This document shows positions 25,589 to 34,540 of a DNA stretch of 64,000 nt, in pieces. Position numbers and translations under genes: made by a program. Location: positions 1 through 64,000 of the forward strand of contig CAVOXF010000003.1 in the NCBI GenBank assembly GCA_963700375.1, in the 5' to 3' direction. The notes beneath the pieces are model-generated. The model was not told where the DNA came from. It did not search any database and saw nothing but the letters and a program-made list of their open reading frames with translations. Position 1 is the first letter of the stretch; every line of letters starts with the position of its first letter. The DNA is from JAHEEL01 sp963700375 (GTDB lineage Bacteria; Actinomycetota; Acidimicrobiia; Spongiisociales; UBA5794).

Positions 25589-27664
25589 TCACGGGGACGG
25601 AACGATGGTGCACGCACATTCGATACGGGCGGGCGGCATCATCGTTCCGCTCGGCGGCCCGGCAGCGATCAACCATGGGCCCTTGCTCGCCGGGCAGTCG
25701 GCGCAAGGATGCCCTGCTGTCACGACAACGACTTCTGGTGCTCCGAGGTCGGCGAGCGCAGCCGTCACCCCTTCGTGATAGGAGGCGCGCGATGCGAACC
25801 GAACCCGGCGCTCGGCATCGTCGGTCCGCCACGAGCGGAACACCCGGGACAGCGCCGCACCGGCCTCACGGTGTCCGGCACCGGTCTCACGGGAACGAGC
25901 GACCGAGGCCCGGGCGGCGTCGACGAGCGCTGCTGCGAACTCGATCGAGGGATCTCCCGGCGCTGCAGCGTCAGGCTGGGGCGTCTGGATCGCTCCGGTC
26001 ATCTCGGCCGCCGCTGCGAACCCGGCCACCATGCTCTCCTGAGCCAGGACCTTCAGTGACTCGACGACCTCATCGCTCACGATCGAGGCGTCGGGTTCCC
26101 ATCCGTCGGTAAGACGGAGATCCTCGAGGGCACGGTTCTGGGCCTCGACGAGGTGCCGCTTGACCGTTCGGAGCGCCCGATTCTGGACGGGGAGAAGGAG
26201 CTTCTCCCGGAGGGCGACCGGGTCGAGAGCGTCGGCAGGTGGTGACGACGCTGCCGGATCGTGAGCGGGCTCGCGCTCCGCCCGTGTGAGCCCCGCTGCG
26301 TCGTCGTTCCGCTTCTCCGCGTCCCCCCGCTCTTCGATCGGGAGGACGGGTGCCGGCTCCGGCGCGAGCGAGAGACTCCCGCCATCATCGCTTGGCGGCG
26401 CTGCCGCCTCCGCCTGACGGGGAGGAATCGTCTTCTTGGACGACGGGGTGCGGAGCTGGGCGAAGAGACCGGCGAGGGCGTCCGGAGCAGGTTCGGGTTC
26501 CGGCTCGGGTTCCGGTTCCGGCTCGGGTTCCGGTTCCGGCTCGGGTTCCGGTTCCGGCTCGGGTTCCGGTTCCGGCTCGGGTTCCGGTTCCGGCTCGGGT
26601 TCCGGTTCCGGCTCCGGTTCCGGTTCCGGTTCCGGTTCCGGTTCCGGTTCCGGCTCCGGTTCGGGTTCCGGTTCCGGCTCGGGCTCCGGGAATGGGGAAT
26701 GGGGAATGGGGACTGGCAGCTCGACGCTGGTTGGCGGCTCGGCCCTGAGCGTCGACTGTCGTAGCGCTTGGACCTCGGCGACCATGGCGTCGGCATCCAC
26801 GGGTCCTGCAGCCAGCACGCGGTCGGCGGACACGATCCTCACGGAGCCTTCGTCATCGGGCCAATGGCTCGCGACCGATCCGTCGAGAATGACCGCAGCA
26901 TCGTCGCCCACCAGCACCGGCTCATCGGCCGGAGGAGCCGGTTCGGGCTCCGGTTCAACGCCTGCGATCGTGGCCCGTGCGGCTTCGAGTTCGGCCATCA
27001 ACTCCGATCGGCGCACCTCGAGAGCGCGGGCACGTTCCTGAGCGGCGTCGGCCTGGCGCCGCGCCGCGGACACCAGCGCCTCGGCCTCCTGCCGGGCCGC
27101 TGCGACCCGACGTTCCGCCTCTTCTCGTCCGACGCGTATGGACTCGTCCCTCTCGCGACGTGCGTCTGCGGTGAGGTGCGACGCCTCGCGCTCGGCCTCG
27201 GCTTGGACGAACAGGGAACGCTCCGTCGTTGCGATCGCCAGCGCTTCACCTTCGGTCACTGCGGAAGCGAGCATCTCGGTGCCCGTCTCCCATGCGGATC
27301 GACGCACCTCGAACGCTGTCTGCCGGGTGGCGTCGCGCACCGCACGCGATTCCGCATCCGCTTCGGCGCGCCAGCGTGCGGCATCATCAGCGGCACGCGA
27401 CCGCATCTGCTCCGCGGCGACCCGGGCTTCGGCGAGGATCCGTTTGACTTCCTCCCCAACGAGGTCGAGTTCGGTCGCCAGGTCCGTCGGGCGGTTCAGC
27501 CCAAGTTCGCTCAGCCCGGTCTCGAGTTCCGCAATGCGCTGTTCGAGCGCTGCGGCGCGTCGGGACACGGCGGCGAGATGGGCATCAACCTGCTGCCGGT
27601 CATAGCCCTTGCGGGTTACCCGGAACGCGTCGGCGGGCGCGCCAGAATCGGTGGACTCGTCCAT
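25589..27664 (-). CDS. DivIVA-like coiled-coil protein with Glu-Pro tract and phage-head-like C-terminus
   Basis: A 691-residue mosaic. Residues 10-60 resemble the DivIVA N-terminus (FRVTRKGYDRQQVDAHL). Residues 60-240 are an Ala/Glu/Arg-rich coiled coil. Residues about 325-391 are an almost pure Glu-Pro repeat of about 33 dipeptides. The C-terminal 130 residues end in HPCADC (652-657) and, about 25 residues on, PPARIECAC (Cys683, Cys685). That arrangement, after RASYHEGVTAALADLGAPEV, resembles the C-terminus of phage minor head proteins (SPP1 gp7/MuF type), with a probable zinc site. I infer a polar or septal scaffold protein, but the C-terminal role is unknown. It lies 26 bp upstream of UPF0182 on the same strand. 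Confidence 0.7.
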   Translation of the reverse strand: MDESTDSGAPADAFRVTRKGYDRQQVDAHLAAVSRRAAALEQRIAELETGLSELGLNRPTDLATELDLVGEEVKRILAEARVAAEQMRSRAADDAARWRAEADAESRAVRDATRQTAFEVRRSAWETGTEMLASAVTEGEALAIATTERSLFVQAEAEREASHLTADARRERDESIRVGREEAERRVAAARQEAEALVSAARRQADAAQERARALEVRRSELMAELEAARATIAGVEPEPEPAPPADEPVLVGDDAAVILDGSVASHWPDDEGSVRIVSADRVLAAGPVDADAMVAEVQALRQSTLRAEPPTSVELPVPIPHSPFPEPEPEPEPEPEPEPEPEPEPEPEPEPEPEPEPEPEPEPEPEPEPEPEPEPEPEPEPEPEPEPEPEPAPDALAGLFAQLRTPSSKKTIPPRQAEAAAPPSDDGGSLSLAPEPAPVLPIEERGDAEKRNDDAAGLTRAEREPAHDPAASSPPADALDPVALREKLLLPVQNRALRTVKRHLVEAQNRALEDLRLTDGWEPDASIVSDEVVESLKVLAQESMVAGFAAAAEMTGAIQTPQPDAAAPGDPSIEFAAALVDAARASVARSRETGAGHREAGAALSRVFRSWRTDDAERRVRFASRASYHEGVTAALADLGAPEVVVVTAGHPCADCPASKGPWLIAAGPPSGTMMPPARIECACTIVPSP
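26490..26690. repeat. Tandem GGTTCC/GGCTCG hexamer array encoding (Glu-Pro)n
   Basis: About 200 bp of degenerate 6-bp units, seen on the plus strand as alternating GGTTCC, GGCTCG and GGCTCC in 18-bp higher-order blocks. On the coding (minus) strand this is the Glu-Pro tract of the DivIVA-like protein. Such arrays slip readily, so its length is likely to vary between strains. Next to it (26691-26715) are a few GGGAATG units. Confidence 0.85.
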
Positions 27665-27715
27665 GTGACCAGGGTAACGAGGTGACTCGTTCGTCCCGGG
27701 TATTCGAACCGGTAC

Positions 27716-28807
27716 CTAGCTGTAGCCGAGGTAGTCGAGTGCGTCGTCGATGGTCTCGACCCGCACGACCTCGATGTCGTCTCCGGCCGCCACCAGGGCG
27801 TCCTCGTAGTTGGAAGCAGGCACCAGAACGACTGCCGCCCCGGCATCGATCGCTCCGTAGACCTTCTGCTGGACTCCACCGATACCGCCGACGGTCCCGT
27901 CTCGCGCGATCGTCCCCGTACCGGCGATTCGTCGGCCATCGGTGAGGTCCTGCTCGGTCAACTGGTTGATGATCTCGAGCGTGAACATCATCCCGGCCGA
28001 TGGGCCGCCGATGTTCTGGGTATCGGTGTCGATCTCGACTGGGAACTCGACGATGGGAGGGCTGTTGTCGAGCAACACACCGACCATCGGGCGGTCAGCA
28101 TCGTCGGTGTGAGCGCCGAGGACAATGTCTACATCGATGACTTCGATGTCGTCGGAGCCCTCCACGACTCGCTGGACGGTGAGCGTCACTGCATCCCCGA
28201 TCTCCTTCTCGGCAAGGGCATCGATGACATCGGAACGGAACGCAACCTCCGTGCCATCAATCGCGATGATGACGTCGTCGGTCACGAGCACGCCATCGGC
28301 TGCCGAATCGGGGACCGTCTCGATGACGAGCGCTCCGGTTCCCGTATACGTCGGTTCGTATCCGAGTTTCGTCAGTGCCACGAACGTCGCATCGGTCTTG
28401 GATTGCTCCATTCGCGCGAGGTTCTCTCGACGCAGATCCTCCGGGGAGACACCCGACGGCCGGATGTTCTGGCGAGGTGCAACCTCCACCTTCGGGTTGA
28501 GGATTCCCGCTGCGTACTCGAAGACATTGGCTTCGCGCAGGGCGACGGTGAGGAAGAACATCTCGCCGTCGACCTCGTACTGCACCTCGTCGCCGGCAAC
28601 GAAGACGAAGTCCGACGTGTCGTACAACGGCCCCGGAGACAGGGTGTAGTAGGGAACCTTGATCGGCCAGGCGACAGCGACGGCTATGCCGATCACCATC
28701 AGCAGCCCGGCGAGGACGAACGGCCACTTCGGCATAGGCGTGCGGGTCGCCGCTCCCGACTCGGGAGAGTCCAAGAACTCGTCATCCACGGTGTTTGCCT
28801 GATTCAT
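27716..28807 (-). CDS. PDZ-domain Lon-like (S16) protease, YlbL type
   Basis: A 363-residue membrane-anchored protease. Residues about 27-47 are a transmembrane anchor (FVLAGLLMVIGIAVAVAW) followed by VPYYTLSPGPLYD. A PDZ domain lies at about 155-235. The S16 protease domain has the catalytic serine in NIGGPSAGMMFTLEI and the lysine in GGVQQKVYGAIDAGA, the Ser-Lys dyad of Lon. There is no AAA domain. The family (YlbL in Bacillus, Rv3194c in M. tuberculosis) acts at the outer face of the membrane on regulatory substrates. It lies next to UPF0182, as in mycobacteria, with the DivIVA-like gene inserted between. The start is ATG 28807. Confidence 0.88.
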   Translation of the reverse strand: MNQANTVDDEFLDSPESGAATRTPMPKWPFVLAGLLMVIGIAVAVAWPIKVPYYTLSPGPLYDTSDFVFVAGDEVQYEVDGEMFFLTVALREANVFEYAAGILNPKVEVAPRQNIRPSGVSPEDLRRENLARMEQSKTDATFVALTKLGYEPTYTGTGALVIETVPDSAADGVLVTDDVIIAIDGTEVAFRSDVIDALAEKEIGDAVTLTVQRVVEGSDDIEVIDVDIVLGAHTDDADRPMVGVLLDNSPPIVEFPVEIDTDTQNIGGPSAGMMFTLEIINQLTEQDLTDGRRIAGTGTIARDGTVGGIGGVQQKVYGAIDAGAAVVLVPASNYEDALVAAGDDIEVVRVETIDDALDYLGYS

Positions 28808-28860
28808 TTGAGGCGAGGTTACCGACGATGGCGATTAGGCACAGCGGTTCCGTATGGCGT

Positions 28861-29448
28861 CTACGCGATGCGACGGCCCGCGACCAGGTCCGCCTGCACC
28901 ACGATCCGCCGGTCGGCGGAGCCTCTCGGATGGCAGGCAAAGAGCGTGAGCATCGGCTTGCCGAAGTCGTACGAGATCCAGACGTCGTCCGGCGTGACGA
29001 TGAAGGTGCTCGTAACCTTGTACATCACATCGAATCCCATGCCGTCTTCGAGGTAGATCAGGTCACCGATCTCGAGGCGATCCAGGGCCCAGAATGGCCG
29101 GGTGTGGGTGGTCCGATGACCTGCAAGGACGACATTGCCGTCGCCGCCCGGAGATGATGTCCCCGACCAATGGGCGACACCCTGGTCGATCACCGACAGC
29201 GAGATCCCAGAACGAACCGTCTCGTCGACGTCAATCGCGGGGATCTGGATCCTGGAGACCACCACTCCCGACTCCTGGGTCGGGGAGTACGTCGGCTGAC
29301 GGCCCGGTGCCGGGACGGCGTCCGGCGGGACCGCATCCGGTAGCACGGTGTCTGCGCTCGCCGGTAGACCGCCGGACACGAGAACCGCAAACCCGAGCGC
29401 GGTCATGAAACGGATCGCGGGTCTGGCAAGTCTCATCCCTGACAACAT
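28861..29448 (-). CDS. Class E-like sortase
   Basis: A 195-residue secreted transpeptidase. Residues 8-32 are a signal/anchor segment (FMTALGFAVLVSGGLPASA). The sortase core has the catalytic histidine in LAGHRTTHTRPFW, the cysteine in LTLFACHPRGSADRR and the arginine four to five residues after it. The ACHP context is typical of actinobacterial class E sortases. No substrate with an LPxTG or LAxTG tail is visible next to it. The protein lies 53 bp upstream of the PDZ protease gene on the same strand, and is divergent from bioY. It could anchor a surface protein encoded elsewhere. Confidence 0.85.
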   Translation of the reverse strand: MLSGMRLARPAIRFMTALGFAVLVSGGLPASADTVLPDAVPPDAVPAPGRQPTYSPTQESGVVVSRIQIPAIDVDETVRSGISLSVIDQGVAHWSGTSSPGGDGNVVLAGHRTTHTRPFWALDRLEIGDLIYLEDGMGFDVMYKVTSTFIVTPDDVWISYDFGKPMLTLFACHPRGSADRRIVVQADLVAGRRIA

Positions 29449-29509
29449 CGGCTGAACCCACAGCTCACTTGAATCCAGGAAGATCCACGGCCACTACGAA
29501 AGGTCCAAC

Positions 29510-30100
29510 GTGCAGGCAGTCCACCCCAACGTCATCACCGCCATCACCCTCCCGCGCCGCGCAACAACCACGGTCGGTCTCATGGTCGGCTTCGCTCTGC
29601 TGACGGCTCTGGCCGCACAGGTCAGGATTCCGCTCCCCGGCACGCCGATCGCCATGACGGGCCAGACATTCGCGGTGCTGATCACCGGTGCGGCGCTGGG
29701 CTCCCGGGTCGCCGCCGGAAGCATGATGGTCTACGTCGCTCTCGGTGCGATCGGCCTCCCGTTCTTCGCCGGTGGTCAGGGTGGCTGGACCTACGCGACC
29801 GGCGCTTCCTTCGGATACCTCGCCGGCTTCATCGCCGCCGCATGGCTGGTCGGGCGCTTCGCAGAGCAACGCAAGGATCGGTCGATTGGTACCGCCGTGC
29901 CCGCGTTCCTCGCCGGGAGCGCCGCCGTCTACACGCTCGGCGTCACGTGGCTGTGGGCGACGGTCGACTCGGTCCCAACCCTGTCAGCCGCACTCAGCGC
30001 CGGTCTCTATCCGTTCGTAGCTGGCGACCTCATCAAGGCCATCCTCGCCGGCCTGGCTCTCCCCGCCGCCTGGTTCGTGGTGGATAGGGCCCGGAGATAG
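29510..30100 (+). CDS. bioY: Biotin transporter substrate-binding subunit BioY
   Basis: A 196-residue S-component of the biotin energy-coupling-factor transporter. It has six hydrophobic segments and the BioY signature around RIPLPGTPIAMTGQTFAVLITGAALG and YVALGAIGLPFFAGG(Q)GG. The N-terminal ALTALAAQV region matches the T-module contact helix. No bioM/bioN genes are nearby, so it either uses a shared ECF module or works alone. The start is GTG 29510, behind AAAGG. It is divergent from the sortase gene over a 61-bp gap; I looked for a biotin-repressor-type site there and saw none convincing. Confidence 0.9.
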   Translation: MQAVHPNVITAITLPRRATTTVGLMVGFALLTALAAQVRIPLPGTPIAMTGQTFAVLITGAALGSRVAAGSMMVYVALGAIGLPFFAGGQGGWTYATGASFGYLAGFIAAAWLVGRFAEQRKDRSIGTAVPAFLAGSAAVYTLGVTWLWATVDSVPTLSAALSAGLYPFVAGDLIKAILAGLALPAAWFVVDRARR

Positions 30101-30103
30101 TCA

Positions 30104-30157
30104 GGAGCCCCCGGCGCCGTCGCTGCGCTCCTCGCCAATCCCCCGCCTTGCAGCCGG
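30104..30157 (-). repeat. Intergenic hairpin repeat, diverged copy D
   Basis: On the minus strand the sequence has the same order as copy B at 55431-55518: a pseudo-hairpin, then GGCGAGGAGCGCAGCGACG. It is the most diverged member of the family and lies between the convergent ends of bioY and livG, where it may also terminate transcription. Confidence 0.45.
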
Positions 30158-30171
30158 GCGACCGGCGACTC

Positions 30172-31008
30172 CTAGCCTTCCATCTCTTCGCCCAGGTAGG
30201 CCTTGATCACGTTGGGATCGCGCTGGATTTCGGATGGGATGCCGGTGGCGATGCGTTCCCCGAAGTCGATCACCATCACGCGATCCGCGATGTCCATGAC
30301 CAACCCCATATCGTGTTCGACGAGGATCATGGCGATAGACAGTTCCTCCCGGATGTCGAGGATGAAGCGGGCCATGTCTTCGGTCTCTTCAAGGTTCATG
30401 CCGGCGACGGGTTCGTCGAGAAGCAGCAGCTCCGGCTCCATGGCGAGCGCTCGTCCCAACTCCACGCGCTTCTGTACGCCGTAGGGCAACATCGCCACCG
30501 GGTACTTCCGCCATCGGGCGATCTCGAGGAAGTCGATAATCTCCTCCGCGACGGTGCGGTTCTCGAGTTCTTCCTTCTTCGCCGGTCCGATCCAGATGGC
30601 GCCGTCCCACCAGGATGTCTTCGTTCGGGTGTGGCGACCGAGCATGATGTTGTCGAGCACCGTCATGTGGGGGAATAACTCGATGTTCTGGAAGGTCCGA
30701 GCGATGCCGAGCGTCGCTATCCGATCGGGACGTCGCCCGACGATGTCCTCGCCCTTCCACCGGATGGATCCCACCTGCGGTTTGTAGACCCCGTTGATGC
30801 AGTTGAACGTCGAGGTCTTCCCGGCGCCGTTCGGACCGATCACGGCGAACAACTCGCCGTCGTCGACGGTGAAGCTCACGTCGTCGAGCGCCTTGATCCC
30901 CTTGAAGGACAGGCTCACATCCTCGAACTCGAGCAGGTGCGCATAGGCTGCGCCGTCGGTGTCCCGTCCGGCGCGGAGGGACGTGCGTCGTGATGTCATG
31001 ACAGCCAC
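30172..31008 (-). CDS. livG: LivG-type ABC transporter ATP-binding protein
   Basis: A 278-residue ATPase of the branched-chain amino acid (HAAT) transporter family. Walker A is GPNGAGKTS, Walker B is LLLLDEPVAGMN, and the family marker LVEHDMGLVMDIADRVMVI follows. A short signature motif, MLPYGVQKRVELGRAL, replaces LSGGQ, as is common in LivG (typically LSYGQQR). The N-terminal 25 residues are hydrophilic and extra. It is the last gene of the six-gene leftward operon fadD-livHM-livK-livF-livG and its start overlaps the livF stop by 13 bp. Confidence 0.92.
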   Translation of the reverse strand: MAVMTSRRTSLRAGRDTDGAAYAHLLEFEDVSLSFKGIKALDDVSFTVDDGELFAVIGPNGAGKTSTFNCINGVYKPQVGSIRWKGEDIVGRRPDRIATLGIARTFQNIELFPHMTVLDNIMLGRHTRTKTSWWDGAIWIGPAKKEELENRTVAEEIIDFLEIARWRKYPVAMLPYGVQKRVELGRALAMEPELLLLDEPVAGMNLEETEDMARFILDIREELSIAMILVEHDMGLVMDIADRVMVIDFGERIATGIPSEIQRDPNVIKAYLGEEMEG

Positions 31009-31787
31009 CGCTTCCGGCGCTTGTAGTGCTTGATGTCGCGGAAGGACTTGCGGTCCCCCTCTGCGTGGAGCCCGAGATAGAACTCCTGCACGTCGGCATC
31101 GCCGAGGAGCTTGTCCGGCTCCCCGTCCATCACGACCTTCCCGGTCTCCATGATGTAGCCGTAGTCGGCGATCGACAGCGCCATGTTGGCGTTCTGCTCG
31201 ATGAGCAGCACCGATGTTCCCTGCCGGTTGATGTCGACGATGATGTCACGAATCTGCTGAACGAGCATGGGAGCGAGTCCGAGCGTCGGCTCGTCGAGGA
31301 TGAGCAACTCAGGGTCCGCCATCAACGCCCTGCCGATCGCGAGCATCTGCTGTTCGCCGCCAGACAGGTACCCGGCAGTGTCCTTCTGGCGGCCCTGAAG
31401 GACAGGGAACAGACCCATGACGCGGTCGCGTGCGGCGTTCACCGATCCCCGGTCGGTATTGGTGAACGCGCCGGTCCGCAGGTTGTCGTCGACGCTCATT
31501 TCGGCAAAGATCCTGCGGCCCTCGAGCACCTGGGCGATTCCCATGCGAACGATCGCCGATGGATCCTTTCCATCGATCCGCTCGTCCTTGAAGGTGACGG
31601 AGCCTTTGGTGATCTCACCGTTGTGGACGGTGAGGATGCCGGTGATGGCTCGAAGCGCCGTCGTCTTGCCCGCTCCGTTCGCTCCGAGGAGCGCAACGAT
31701 CTGCCCGTCGCTCACCGTGAGCGACAGACCACGCAGCACGAGGACGACGTCGTTGTAGACGACTTCCAGGTTTGCGACTTCGAGCAT
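30996..31787 (-). CDS. livF: LivF-type ABC transporter ATP-binding protein
   Basis: A 263-residue ATPase. It has the LivF opening LEVANLEVVYNDVVLVLRGLSL, Walker A GANGAGKTT, the signature YLSGGEQQMLAIGRALM, Walker B LLILDEPTLGLAP and the switch histidine-replacing glutamine in LLIEQNANMALSIADYGYIM, typical of LivF. It pairs with LivG at the LivH-LivM channel. The start ATG 31787 follows AGAGGG; upstream frame residues are non-homologous. It overlaps livG by 13 bp and is separated from livK by a stem-loop. The C-terminal tail ends in basic KRRKRWLS. Confidence 0.92.
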   Translation of the reverse strand: MLEVANLEVVYNDVVLVLRGLSLTVSDGQIVALLGANGAGKTTALRAITGILTVHNGEITKGSVTFKDERIDGKDPSAIVRMGIAQVLEGRRIFAEMSVDDNLRTGAFTNTDRGSVNAARDRVMGLFPVLQGRQKDTAGYLSGGEQQMLAIGRALMADPELLILDEPTLGLAPMLVQQIRDIIVDINRQGTSVLLIEQNANMALSIADYGYIMETGKVVMDGEPDKLLGDADVQEFYLGLHAEGDRKSFRDIKHYKRRKRWLS

Positions 31788-31806
31788 CGAACCCTCTTCG
31801 TGTCTG

Positions 31807-31840
31807 CCGGGTGGTCGGACCCGCAGGCCCGACCACCCGG
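31807..31840 (-). terminator. Stem-loop after livK
   Basis: A perfect 12-bp inverted repeat (31807-31818 with 31829-31840, core CCGGGTGGTCGG) with a 10-nt loop lies 9 bp after the livK stop and upstream of livF. There is no U tract. It probably stabilises the livK message or attenuates transcription into livF-livG. Confidence 0.7.
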
Positions 31841-31849
31841 TTGTTCGGT

Positions 31850-33250
31850 CTAGAACTGGTAGCAGGCCTCGGTGAACTCGAAGGACTCGGCAGTCGGACC
31901 AACGAAGTCCGTCTGGATGATTTCCGAACCAGAGCCACCCGCCTCGAGATTCGCCACCGACGGACGCCACAGTGTGATCGCCCGCTGGACCTGGTCCGAC
32001 GTGCCGCCTGTGTAGTTCTCGGCGGGAGCCATGCCCTGGAACTCCACGTTGTCGAGTGACCGGATGGCGGCGAGCACTCCTGCCCGAGTCATGTCGCCGT
32101 TTTCGTAGGCCTTCTGGAGTGCCGCATGAACGAGCATTGCCTCCACGACACCGAGTCCGACGTAGTCGTTGGCCGGCATGTCGGCTCCGGACGCCTCGAC
32201 AAGCTGCATCGTCAGCGCCATGCCGGCGGAATCTCCACCCCACGGCTGCATGTAGAAGCCGCCGTACCAATCACGCTGGATTGCATCGGCGATCGGCGAC
32301 ACCAGGAACGCCGGGTTGTACGTAGGTCCGGCCCCGGACCACTTCGCTTCGAAGCCCTGGGCCAAGGCCCCGCCATAGACCTCTGAGAACGTGCTCGGCG
32401 TCGTCGTGACGTAGACGAGGTCGGCGCCCGAGGCCACGATGGCATCGGCGACCGGCTTCAGGTCCTGGCCGGGCACGATCGTCCCTGAACCGTCGTAGAC
32501 CACCTCGATGCCGTTGGCTTCGGCCCACATGAGAGCACCGGCCATCGGGTCGAGCCCGAAGTCGCCGGGGATCGAGGCGAGGGCGAGCGTCGGAGCCTCG
32601 TTGCCTTCCTTCTTCTCCTCGTCGAGCATCCAGTCGAGGAGGCTCATCGCCTCCAAGCAGTACGGGGCGCCGGTGTGGAGCACCGTCGGTGCGATGTTCG
32701 TGTCGGTCCAGCCCGAGTACCAGGTCGCCGGGACGGCGATCATGCTGTCCTCTTCGAGAGCGTCGGCGATCGCCAGCGTCTGCGGTGACCCGGTGGTGTG
32801 GCTGATTGCCACGACCTGGTCGCGGAGTTCGTCGTAGGCGGCGATGTGCTGCTCGACCTCGTATGCCGTGTCGCGGGTCTCCATCATGACCTGGAGGCCA
32901 CCGATGCCACCGTTGTTGTTGACCCACGCCCAGTACATCTTCTGGCCGGCGATGATCGGATTGACGAGCGGAGCGAACGCTCCGGTCAGATCCGCCGTCT
33001 GTCCAACGGTGATCGTTCCTGCTTCGAGATCAACGCCATAGTCGGTCGCGATCTCCATCGGTTCCGTCGGCGGCGCCTCCGTGGTGGTTGTCGTCTCCTC
33101 ACCACCGCTTGGAGCGGCCGTGGTCGTCGTCGTCTCGTCACCGCCGCTCGGAGCGGCCGTCGTGGTCGTGTCTTCACTGTCGCTGCTACAGGCCGCCGCG
33201 AAGAGCGCCAACACCAGCAACAGAACGAAGATTCTTGCCTTTCTCATCAT
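31850..33250 (-). CDS. livK: LivK-type ABC transporter substrate-binding lipoprotein
   Basis: A 466-residue type I periplasmic-binding protein (Peripla_BP_6). The signal peptide ends in the lipobox FAAAC with Cys21, followed by a Thr-rich linker with two near-repeats (TTTTAAPSGGDE and TTTTTAAPSGGEE). The mature domain starts GTITVGQTADLTGAFAPLV and has the family hinge pattern. Two ATGs occur in tandem: 33250 lies 3 bp and 33247 lies 6 bp after GGAGGAA, so the second is the more likely start. The ligand is unknown; the acyl-CoA synthetase in the same operon suggests a carboxylic acid (aromatic or short-chain acid) instead of an amino acid. Confidence 0.9.
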   Translation of the reverse strand: MMRKARIFVLLLVLALFAAACSSDSEDTTTTAAPSGGDETTTTTAAPSGGEETTTTTEAPPTEPMEIATDYGVDLEAGTITVGQTADLTGAFAPLVNPIIAGQKMYWAWVNNNGGIGGLQVMMETRDTAYEVEQHIAAYDELRDQVVAISHTTGSPQTLAIADALEEDSMIAVPATWYSGWTDTNIAPTVLHTGAPYCLEAMSLLDWMLDEEKKEGNEAPTLALASIPGDFGLDPMAGALMWAEANGIEVVYDGSGTIVPGQDLKPVADAIVASGADLVYVTTTPSTFSEVYGGALAQGFEAKWSGAGPTYNPAFLVSPIADAIQRDWYGGFYMQPWGGDSAGMALTMQLVEASGADMPANDYVGLGVVEAMLVHAALQKAYENGDMTRAGVLAAIRSLDNVEFQGMAPAENYTGGTSDQVQRAITLWRPSVANLEAGGSGSEIIQTDFVGPTAESFEFTEACYQF

Positions 33251-33301
33251 TTCCTCCTCAGACCCGATCTCATGCCCTGGCCAGGGGCGATCGAGCGATT
33301 G

Positions 33302-34540
33302 CTAGTAGGTGAATGGCCACGACTTCCAGTAGTTGCGGATCCGGATCCAGATCCCGTACAGGCCGAGCGGTTCGAAGATCAGGAATCCGATGAGGAGCAG
33401 TCCATAGAGCAGAAGATTGAACTGCCCGACATTGAGGCCGGGCGACGTGCCCGGGAGCGTGGAGACGATGCCGAAATCACCGTTGCTCGTTGAGACGAAG
33501 ACGCCGGCGATCGAAGCGGGTAGACCGCTCCCCGTCTCAGCGGTCGACGCAAGCAGGCCGGTGAAGTCCTGAACGAGACGCGGAAGGACGACCACGAACG
33601 CCGCGCCGAGGAGGGTCCCGGTGACGGTTCCGATGCCGCCGATGAGCAGGATGGCCACGAACTCGACAGACATGATCAGGGAGAAGCCCTCGGGTACGAG
33701 GCGCCCGACGAACGCACCGAGGACAGCCCCGGCCACGCCGGCGAATGCAGACGAGAGGGCGAAGGCCATCAGTTTGTAGCGTGCGTCGGCGACGCCCATC
33801 ACCTCGGCGGCGATGTCCCGGTCCCGGATCGACATGAACGCCCGGCCCACGCGGGTTCGCTGAATGTTCTTCGCGACGATCACCGCGAGCACCACGAGCA
33901 CCAGCAGCAGCAGGTAGGTCTTCGCCTCGCCCGTCATCTCAACGCCGAACCATGGTCCGTCTGCGGTGGGGTCGAGCAGGGGGACCTCTTCCTTCCACAG
34001 CCGGATCTCGAAGCCCGGGAACTTGCGCCCGGCCTGCGCGCCACCGGTGACTGACGGAAGGCTGCGGAAGATCCATTCGCCGATGAAGACAAGTCCAAGC
34101 GTGACGATGGCGAGATAGATGCCGCGGACCCGAACCGCCGTGGGGGCGATGAGCGCCCCGACTGCGGCGGCGACCGCCCCGGCGGCCGGTAGCCAGATCC
34201 ATATCGGGAGGCCGAGGCCCCAGTGCGAAGCGCCCGTCTCTCCCCCGAGGATCGCCGCCGTGTAGGCGCCGATGGCCACGAAGAAGGCGTGCCCAAGCGA
34301 GACCTGGCCGGCGAGGCCGGAGAGGATGTGGAGCCCGAGTGCTCCGATGGCGAAGATGGCAACGCGGCTGAGAATCTTCATCCAGTCGTTGTCCGAGAGG
34401 AAGCCCAATCCCGGGATGAGACCGAACGGGACGAGGGCGAGCACGGCGAGGAAGATCAGGGCAGTGGTCTTCTGCGTCCACGTCGGCAGCAACGCCATCT
34501 CCGACGAGTAGGTCACGTAGAGGCGGGGTCGATCCCTCAT
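33302..34540 (-). CDS. livM: LivM-type ABC transporter permease
   Basis: A 412-residue permease with about nine hydrophobic segments of the BPD_transp_2 family. The LivM signature regions GLHILSGLAGQVSLGHAFFVAIGAYTAA and RDRDIAAEVMGVADARYKLMAFALSS are clear. A long loop at about 175-210 (GGAQAGRKFPGFE...) and a Ser/Thr-rich loop near the C-terminus (about 335-370) are insertions relative to E. coli LivM. ATG 34540 overlaps the livH stop by 4 bp. It should heterodimerise with LivH. The true start is well inside the longer open frame, which is non-homologous upstream. Confidence 0.9.
   Translation of the reverse strand: MRDRPRLYVTYSSEMALLPTWTQKTTALIFLAVLALVPFGLIPGLGFLSDNDWMKILSRVAIFAIGALGLHILSGLAGQVSLGHAFFVAIGAYTAAILGGETGASHWGLGLPIWIWLPAAGAVAAAVGALIAPTAVRVRGIYLAIVTLGLVFIGEWIFRSLPSVTGGAQAGRKFPGFEIRLWKEEVPLLDPTADGPWFGVEMTGEAKTYLLLLVLVVLAVIVAKNIQRTRVGRAFMSIRDRDIAAEVMGVADARYKLMAFALSSAFAGVAGAVLGAFVGRLVPEGFSLIMSVEFVAILLIGGIGTVTGTLLGAAFVVVLPRLVQDFTGLLASTAETGSGLPASIAGVFVSTSNGDFGIVSTLPGTSPGLNVGQFNLLLYGLLLIGFLIFEPLGLYGIWIRIRNYWKSWPFTY

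Noticed and set aside
26490..26690. Hexamer tandem array considered as a CRISPR or VNTR in non-coding DNA
   Set aside because: Units are only 6 bp with no spacers and lie in frame inside the DivIVA-like coding sequence.
29449..29509. Biotin-repressor (BioQ/BirA-like) operator or riboswitch before bioY
   Set aside because: A TGAAC is present but without the inverted partner at the right spacing, and 61 bp is too short for a known riboswitch.
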